The notes beneath the pieces were generated by a model. It saw only the letters and a program-made list of their open reading frames with translations. It was not told the origin of the DNA and did no database searches. Made by a program: the position numbers and the translations under genes. From NCBI GenBank assembly GCA_030598125.1, contig JAUVQN010000034.1:1-10296 (forward strand): 10,296 nucleotides of DNA, given 5' to 3'. Origin of the DNA: Coriobacteriia bacterium. GTDB lineage: Bacteria; Actinomycetota; Coriobacteriia; Anaerosomatales; JAUVQN01. Shown piece by piece: positions 5,522-10,296 of this stretch (its first letter is position 1; each line of letters opens with the position of its first letter).

Positions 5522-8095
5522 CTACTTCGCGACGACGCTCACGAGCCGGCCTCGCACGACGACGATCTTCTCGATCTCCTTGCCCTCGAGGTGCGACGCT
5601 ACGTTCTCCTGCGAGAGCGCGACATCGCGGATGCCCGCCTCCGGCATGTCCGACGGCACGGTCACGCGGGCGCGCACTTTGCCGTTCACCTGCACGGCAT
5701 ACTGGACCTCGTCGACCTCGATAGCCGTCTCGTCGTAGACCGGCCACGGCTGCAGGTGCACGCTCGAATCGTTGCAGAGCACCTCGCGCCAGATCTGCTC
5801 GGCGAGGTGGGGAGCGAAGGGCGCCAAAGCCCTCGTCGTGATCTCCAGACTCTCGCGGACGACCGCCTTGTCGCGGCGGTCCTCAGGGACCTCCCGCCGG
5901 TAGTCGTAGGCGGAGTTCACGACCTCCATCAGTCGCGCCACCGCGGTGTTCAGACTGAAGGTGGCCACGTCCTCGGTGATCGCCTTCAAGCGCGTGTGCA
6001 TGACTCTGCGCGCGCCGACGCTGCGCTCCTCGCCCGAGGGGGCCGCGGACGCCTCGCCCGGCTCGCACGCTCCGATCTCCGCAGCCGCTTCGTTCACGAG
6101 TCGCCACAGGCGCGTGAGGAAGCGCTTCACGCCCTCGAGCCCCTCCGTGCTCCACTCCAGGTCCTTGTCGGGTGGCGCCATGAAGAGGATGTACACCCTC
6201 AGCACATCGGCGCCGTACTTCTCGATGATCTCCTCGGGCGGGACTACGTTGCCTCGCGACTTGGACATCGTGAAGCCGTCGAGTCTCACCATCCCCTGGG
6301 TGAGTAGACGCGTGAACGGCTCGTCGAAGTCGCACAGCCCCATGTCGCGGAAGACCTTCGTGAAGAAGCGCGAGTACAGGAGGTGCAGGATCGCATGCTC
6401 GATGCCGCCGATGTACTGATCCACCGGCATCCAGTAGTCGACCTTGTCTTTCTCCCAGATCGCCTCGTCGTCGCGTGCGTCGGAGAAGCGGAAGTAGTAC
6501 CAGGACGAGCAAGTGAACGTGTCCATCGTATCGGTCTCGCGGCGTGCCGCTGCCCCGCACTTCGGGCACTCCACCTCGTAGAAGCCCGGCTTGTCGGCGA
6601 GCGTCTCGCCCTTCGTCACGTCCACATCCAGCGGCAGACGCACGGGCAGGTCGCCTTCAGGGACCGGGACCCATCCGCACGCGTCGCAGTGGATCATCGG
6701 GATGGGATTCCCCCAGTAGCGCTGCCTCGAGATGAGCCAGTCCCTCAGGCGGAACTGTATCTTGAAGCGCCCGAGTCCCCGCTCGCCCAGCCACGCCGTC
6801 ACGGCCTTCATGCCCTCTGAGTCCTTGCCGCCCGGCATCCCGGTGAAACCACCCGACTGGACCATCACGCCCGGCCCGTCGTAAGCCCCCACCCAGTCCA
6901 CGTCCGCGACCTCGACGTTCTCGACTCCTCGCAGACGTTCCGCGAGCGGATCGTCTTCGGGCACCACGACCGGCGGGATCGGCAGGCCGTACTTCCGTGC
7001 GAACTCGAAGTCGCGCTGGTCGCCGCAGGGCACCGCCATCACCGCACCCGTGCCGTACTCCATCAGCACGTAGTCGGAGACCCAGACGGGCACCTTCTCG
7101 CCGTTGACGGGGTCGACCACGTAGCGGCCGGTGAAGGCGCCATGCTTCTCCGTCTCCGTCTCGCGATCGACCGCCGAGCGGTTCGCCGCCTCTCGCTGCA
7201 CCTGCCGGACGGCCTCCTCGTGCTCGGTCCCCTCCACGAAGAGGTCGATCAATGGATGCTCGGGCGCCAGCAGGAAGAAGCTGCAGCCGAAGAGCGTGTC
7301 CGGACGCGTCGTGAACACGGTGATCTTCTCGCACGTGGGTTCGCCGTCCGCGTCGCAGATGGCGAAGTCCACCTCGGCCCCTTCGCTGCGGCCGATCCAG
7401 TTGGCCTGCATCGTCTTCACGCGTTCGGGCCAGCCCGGCATCTCGTCGAGCGAGTCCAGCAGCTCGTCGGAGTACTCGGTGATCCTGAAGTACCACTGCT
7501 CGAGCTCGCGCGTCTCCACATGGCTCTTGCAGCGCCAGCACACGCCGTCACCGATGACCTGCTCGTTCGCGAGGACGGTATCGCAGTGGGGACACCAGTT
7601 AACCGGACTCGACTCGCGCTCCACGAGCCCGCGCTCCCAGAACTTCAGGAAGATCCACTGACCCCATCGGTAGTAGTCCTCATCCGACGAGATCACCTGA
7701 CGGTCCCAGTCGTAGCTGAAGCCCATGCGCTTGAGCGAGGATCGCTGCCGCTCGATGTTGGTGTACGTCCACTCCGCAGGATGCGTCCCCTGCTGTATGG
7801 CGGCGTTCTCCGCCGGCATACCGAAGGAGTCCCACCCGATCGGATGGAGCACCGAGAAGCCCTGCATCCTCAGGTATCGAGCGAGCACGTCACCGAGCGT
7901 GTAGTTGCGAACGTGCCCCATATGGATGTCACCCGAAGGGTACGGGAACATCTCGAGGATGTAGCGCTTCTCCTTCTCGGGGTCTTCCACCGCGCGGTCC
8001 AGGCCTTCTTCGGCCCAGACCGCCTGCCACTTCTCTTCCCAGGACTGCGGGTCGAACGGACGCGTCACGGGCTGCCTCCGGGGTAGGGTCGACAT
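5522..8095 (-). CDS. leuS: Leucyl-tRNA synthetase
   Basis: This class I aminoacyl-tRNA synthetase charges tRNA-Leu in the cytoplasm. The intact frame of 857 residues is full length for bacterial LeuRS. Visible motifs are YPSGDIHMGHVRNYT with the HIGH signature HMGH (58-61), GWDSFGMPAENAA, zinc-type cysteines (CPHC, CWRC), the CP1 editing-domain threonine-rich motif TTRPDTLFG (262-270) and the editing aspartates in GDQRD (D359, D362). A CDACG/CPKC pair, TFTCSSWYYFRFSD, the second catalytic signature TMSKSRGN (609-616, in place of KMSKS) and a C-terminal anticodon-binding and terminal domain follow. The start ATG 8095-8093 has GGAG at 8104-8101, 5 nt upstream. The stop is TAG. It probably leads the comEA-comEC-holA unit. 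Despite its length it has no lesion, in contrast to the two genes downstream. No T-box leader was seen upstream. Confidence 0.97.
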   Translation of the reverse strand: MSTLPRRQPVTRPFDPQSWEEKWQAVWAEEGLDRAVEDPEKEKRYILEMFPYPSGDIHMGHVRNYTLGDVLARYLRMQGFSVLHPIGWDSFGMPAENAAIQQGTHPAEWTYTNIERQRSSLKRMGFSYDWDRQVISSDEDYYRWGQWIFLKFWERGLVERESSPVNWCPHCDTVLANEQVIGDGVCWRCKSHVETRELEQWYFRITEYSDELLDSLDEMPGWPERVKTMQANWIGRSEGAEVDFAICDADGEPTCEKITVFTTRPDTLFGCSFFLLAPEHPLIDLFVEGTEHEEAVRQVQREAANRSAVDRETETEKHGAFTGRYVVDPVNGEKVPVWVSDYVLMEYGTGAVMAVPCGDQRDFEFARKYGLPIPPVVVPEDDPLAERLRGVENVEVADVDWVGAYDGPGVMVQSGGFTGMPGGKDSEGMKAVTAWLGERGLGRFKIQFRLRDWLISRQRYWGNPIPMIHCDACGWVPVPEGDLPVRLPLDVDVTKGETLADKPGFYEVECPKCGAAARRETDTMDTFTCSSWYYFRFSDARDDEAIWEKDKVDYWMPVDQYIGGIEHAILHLLYSRFFTKVFRDMGLCDFDEPFTRLLTQGMVRLDGFTMSKSRGNVVPPEEIIEKYGADVLRVYILFMAPPDKDLEWSTEGLEGVKRFLTRLWRLVNEAAAEIGACEPGEASAAPSGEERSVGARRVMHTRLKAITEDVATFSLNTAVARLMEVVNSAYDYRREVPEDRRDKAVVRESLEITTRALAPFAPHLAEQIWREVLCNDSSVHLQPWPVYDETAIEVDEVQYAVQVNGKVRARVTVPSDMPEAGIRDVALSQENVASHLEGKEIEKIVVVRGRLVSVVAK

Positions 8096-8100
8096 GCGCG

Positions 8101-8104
8101 CTCC
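8101..8104 (-). promoter_or_regulatory. leuS ribosome binding site
   Basis: GGAG on the minus strand, 5 nt before the leuS ATG. It supports this start over any further-upstream codon. Confidence 0.65.
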
Positions 8105-8115
8105 ATTCTAGCGGA

Positions 8116-8168
8116 AGGGGTCCGACCCCACGCCGCCCGATCCGGGCGGACGGCGAGGCCGGACCCCT
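8116..8168 (-). repeat. Nested palindromic element between cytochrome gene and leuS (REP-like or terminator)
   Basis: AGGGGTCCG (8116-8124) and CGGACCCCT (8160-8168) are perfect 9-bp inverted repeats. They enclose a second perfect hairpin, CCGCCCG (8133-8139) and CGGGCGG (8143-8149), with a 3-nt loop. The left arm also forms its own small palindrome, GGGGTCCGACCCC (8117-8129). The element fills most of the 88-nt gap and starts 15 nt after the cytochrome stop. Read as RNA it could terminate the cytochrome transcript, but there is no U-run after the stem. The nested shape with a GGGGTC/GACCCC foot resembles repetitive extragenic palindromes. Copy number cannot be seen from one window. Confidence 0.6.
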
Positions 8169-8183
8169 CTGGTCTCGTTCGCG

Positions 8184-10296
8184 CTAGCTACCCGTGGAGC
8201 GCTCCCACCCGCCGACCGTCCAGGCCGGGTCGAGGCTCTCGGCGCCGTCGCTGAAGACGGGCGAACCGGCGGGACCGATCGTGAGCTCGTCGACGCACCA
8301 GCCGACGCCGTAGACGAAGGAGTCACACGTGTAGCGGAAGCGGACCTGGACGTTCTGGCCGCCGTACGCGGAGGCGTCGAAGCTCGCCGACACCCACACT
8401 CCTCCGGTGGTACCGGTCACGCCATCGCCGTCGTTGTTGCCGTTCGGATCGTCGGTGGTCGTGATGTCGCCGGCGAGCGGCGTCCAGTTCGATCCTCCGT
8501 CGGTGGATGCCTCGAGGTAGCCGTAGTCCCAGCCTTCCTCGATGTCGTACCAGGTCATGAAGTCCACCGTGGAGGAGGCCGGCAGCAGGAGCGTGTCGAG
8601 CGTCAGGGTGTGCTCGAGCGGCGTGTAGTCCACACCTTGACCCGAGTACCACATGTACGAGCCCGCGTACGGGGTCGGACGATAGATGCTCGGCCCGTGG
8701 CACTCCATGCACGCCGCGCTGTACGTAGGGTATCCACCGCCGAGATACGCGGCTGTGTGGCACGTGATCGCCGCGCATCCGAGCGCGAAGCGCGGGTTGG
8801 TCGGATGGTTCCTCAGCCAGCCATGCGCGTCCATCGCATTGTCGCCGGCGTTGCCGAACCCGTTGTCGTAGTAGCCGCTCGGGTTGTCGTGCCGGGCGTA
8901 CACGTCGTCAGCCCTCGGGGTGCCGGTCGCCATGTGGCTCTCGAGATGACACGACTGACAGCGGCCGTCCCAGGCTCCCGCCAGCGACGCATACTCGGAG
9001 CTCTGGTGGCACTCGGTGCACGACACCGACAAGTGCCGGAAGACCTGCGGCTCCTCCTGGAGCAGGATGGTGCGGTTGTGCTCTTGCACGAGGTCCCGGT
9101 AGTGGCACGTCGGCTGACCGTTCCTGATGAAGCCGCAGCCGCCATCGACGTTCTCTGCGCCCATCGCGTGCCTCGGAACGAGCTCCGTGTGCATCTCGGA
9201 GGGCGAGCCCGCCGGATGACAGCCACCCTGTTCGCACGTCTTGTCCCACGTCGTGAACGTGTTCCGCGGGCTCGGATGGCACGCCGAACAGTACAGTCCC
9301 TCCGTCGAAGAACCCGGCTTCTCGTGCTCGTCGGTCACGAGCATGTCGTGGCAGGCACCGCATTCCGCGACGTACGGGTACGGCGGGTTGTACGTCGGAC
9401 TGTCGCCTGGAGCGGGCCACGTGCCCGACACGGTATCCGCTGCGACGTCCGCGGTGTGCTTGAGCGGATCGAACCCGTGGTCCGGCCCGACCGCGTGACA
9501 CGCGCTGCAAGCCGTATCCCCCGCCGCGATCGCGTCGGCCACGTCGGGATCGGTGCTTGCGTGGCATGTGAGGCAGTCGAGTCCGTGGTCTCGGTAGTGA
9601 TGTTCGACGGTGAGTGAACGCTGGTGGCACTCGACACACGCGTCCTCGGTGCTGTCGTGATACGGATCGTCCGGAGGCGAGGTGTGGACCTGATGGATCG
9701 CGGGGTGCGAGGGGTCGTGGCAGTCCTCGCAGTCGCCGGGGAACGCATCGAGAGCTGCAGCGGAATGCTCGGGGTTCCCCGGCAGGTACTCCGCTGGGGG
9801 AGCTCCACCGTGACCGACCGGGCTGTTCGCCGGGTCGTGGCATGCGTCGCAATCGGACATCGGGTGTGCAGCCGGGTAGTCGGCGTGCGCGTGGCACGCC
9901 GTGCAGTCGTCCCCGACGGTGTCGGGCAGCTTCGGATATATCTGCACGTAGAAGTCCCAGCTCAGCGAGTTCGGGCGTCCGGCCGTGGAGGTCACTTCGA
10001 TGGTCGCGGTGTGGTTCCGGTCGTTGGCGATCGGCGTCGCGGGGGTACCTGAGATCACGGCGCCCGCCAGCGTGGTCGGTATCGGCACACCGTCGACGTA
10101 CGCCTGATAGGCGGAGAGCTCACCGGTCGCTCGGGCACTCACCGTCGGCAGCGTCGTCGCCACCTGGGAGCCCGGGGTCGGTTCCGGCCCGATGAGCTCG
10201 GGCGGCACCGCGGTGTCGACGTCGAACGACCACGTGTACGTCGACATCTGCCAGGAGGCGTTGTACACGTAGACCTGGATGCCGTGCGTGCCGCCC
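8184..10296 (-). CDS. Secreted multiheme c-type cytochrome with Ig-like and InhA-like beta-sandwich domains (N-terminus outside window)
   Basis: The gene runs in from the right edge, and 703 residues to TAG (8186-8184) are visible. The first in-frame start (GTG at 10268) is not the true start, because Ig-like sequence (VYVYNASWQMSTYTWSFDVD) continues to the edge. Visible order is the end of one Ig-like domain, a second Ig-like domain (to about 9930), a heme-binding region (9905-8697) and a C-terminal domain (about 8680-8187). The heme region has 11 CXXCH motifs (for example CTACH at 9905-9891 and CMECH at 8711-8697), two CX4CH motifs (9236-9216 and 8777-8757) and one possible CX9CH (9137-9102), with many spare histidines for distal ligands. 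The C-terminal part (WYDIEEGWDYGYLEASTDGG, FRYTCDSFVYGVGWCVDEL) resembles the VEG/MAM-like sandwich of immune-inhibitor-A-type proteins. No C-terminal anchor is visible. The likely role is cell-surface or extracellular electron transfer; substrate and partners are unknown. Confidence 0.9.
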   Translation of the reverse strand, partial: GGTHGIQVYVYNASWQMSTYTWSFDVDTAVPPELIGPEPTPGSQVATTLPTVSARATGELSAYQAYVDGVPIPTTLAGAVISGTPATPIANDRNHTATIEVTSTAGRPNSLSWDFYVQIYPKLPDTVGDDCTACHAHADYPAAHPMSDCDACHDPANSPVGHGGAPPAEYLPGNPEHSAAALDAFPGDCEDCHDPSHPAIHQVHTSPPDDPYHDSTEDACVECHQRSLTVEHHYRDHGLDCLTCHASTDPDVADAIAAGDTACSACHAVGPDHGFDPLKHTADVAADTVSGTWPAPGDSPTYNPPYPYVAECGACHDMLVTDEHEKPGSSTEGLYCSACHPSPRNTFTTWDKTCEQGGCHPAGSPSEMHTELVPRHAMGAENVDGGCGFIRNGQPTCHYRDLVQEHNRTILLQEEPQVFRHLSVSCTECHQSSEYASLAGAWDGRCQSCHLESHMATGTPRADDVYARHDNPSGYYDNGFGNAGDNAMDAHGWLRNHPTNPRFALGCAAITCHTAAYLGGGYPTYSAACMECHGPSIYRPTPYAGSYMWYSGQGVDYTPLEHTLTLDTLLLPASSTVDFMTWYDIEEGWDYGYLEASTDGGSNWTPLAGDITTTDDPNGNNDGDGVTGTTGGVWVSASFDASAYGGQNVQVRFRYTCDSFVYGVGWCVDELTIGPAGSPVFSDGAESLDPAWTVGGWERSTGS

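Noticed and set aside
8105..8110. TAGAAT on the minus strand as the leuS promoter -10
   Set aside because: Transcription would start about at the leuS ATG and would exclude the good GGAG ribosome binding site. No -35 is visible at the right distance.
8096..8183. T-box or leucine attenuator leader upstream of leuS
   Set aside because: The gap is only 88 nt, filled by a palindrome, and has no T-box core (TGGNACCGCG-like) or run of Leu codons.

Overview
The window is GC-rich bacterial chromosomal DNA, roughly two thirds G+C by eye. The core gene order leuS - comEA - comEC - holA | rpsT - lepA is a conserved housekeeping neighbourhood of Gram-positive-type genomes. Next to it lies a very large secreted multiheme c-type cytochrome. 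High GC, this gene order and an Ig-like/multiheme/InhA-like surface protein together suggest an anaerobic, metal- or redox-active actinobacterium-like organism, for example an environmental relative of the Coriobacteriia. That placement is inference, not something the bases prove.

Layout, left to right. 1-723 (minus) is the N-terminal 241 codons of lepA (elongation factor 4), running off the left edge. 724-929 is a divergent intergenic region with a good promoter for rpsT and a weaker one for lepA. 930-1196 (plus) is rpsT, ribosomal protein S20, with a TTG start. It meets holA (DNA polymerase III delta, minus, 1193-2170) tail to tail, and the two TAG stops share the palindrome CTAG. 2185-4576 (minus) is comEC and 4573-5472 (minus) is comEA, the DNA-uptake genes. 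Both are broken as given: comEC has an in-frame TAG and at least one frameshift, and comEA has two frameshifts. 5522-8095 (minus) is an intact leuS. 8096-8183 holds a strong inverted-repeat element. 8184 to the right edge (minus) is the C-terminal 703 residues of a multiheme cytochrome with 11 CXXCH motifs, two CX4CH motifs and one possible CX9CH.

The genes leuS, comEA, comEC and holA are co-directional and closely spaced (49 nt, then a GTGA overlap, then about 14 nt), so they look like one transcription unit. Within it only the two competence genes carry lesions. The translation and replication genes on both sides, and the long cytochrome frame, are open throughout. The most economical reading is recent loss of natural-transformation capacity in this lineage, with assembly or sequencing error as the main alternative. 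The cytochrome suggests extracellular or cell-surface electron transfer. Its C-terminal beta-sandwich domain and the palindromic element just after its stop codon are the other parts worth a second look.
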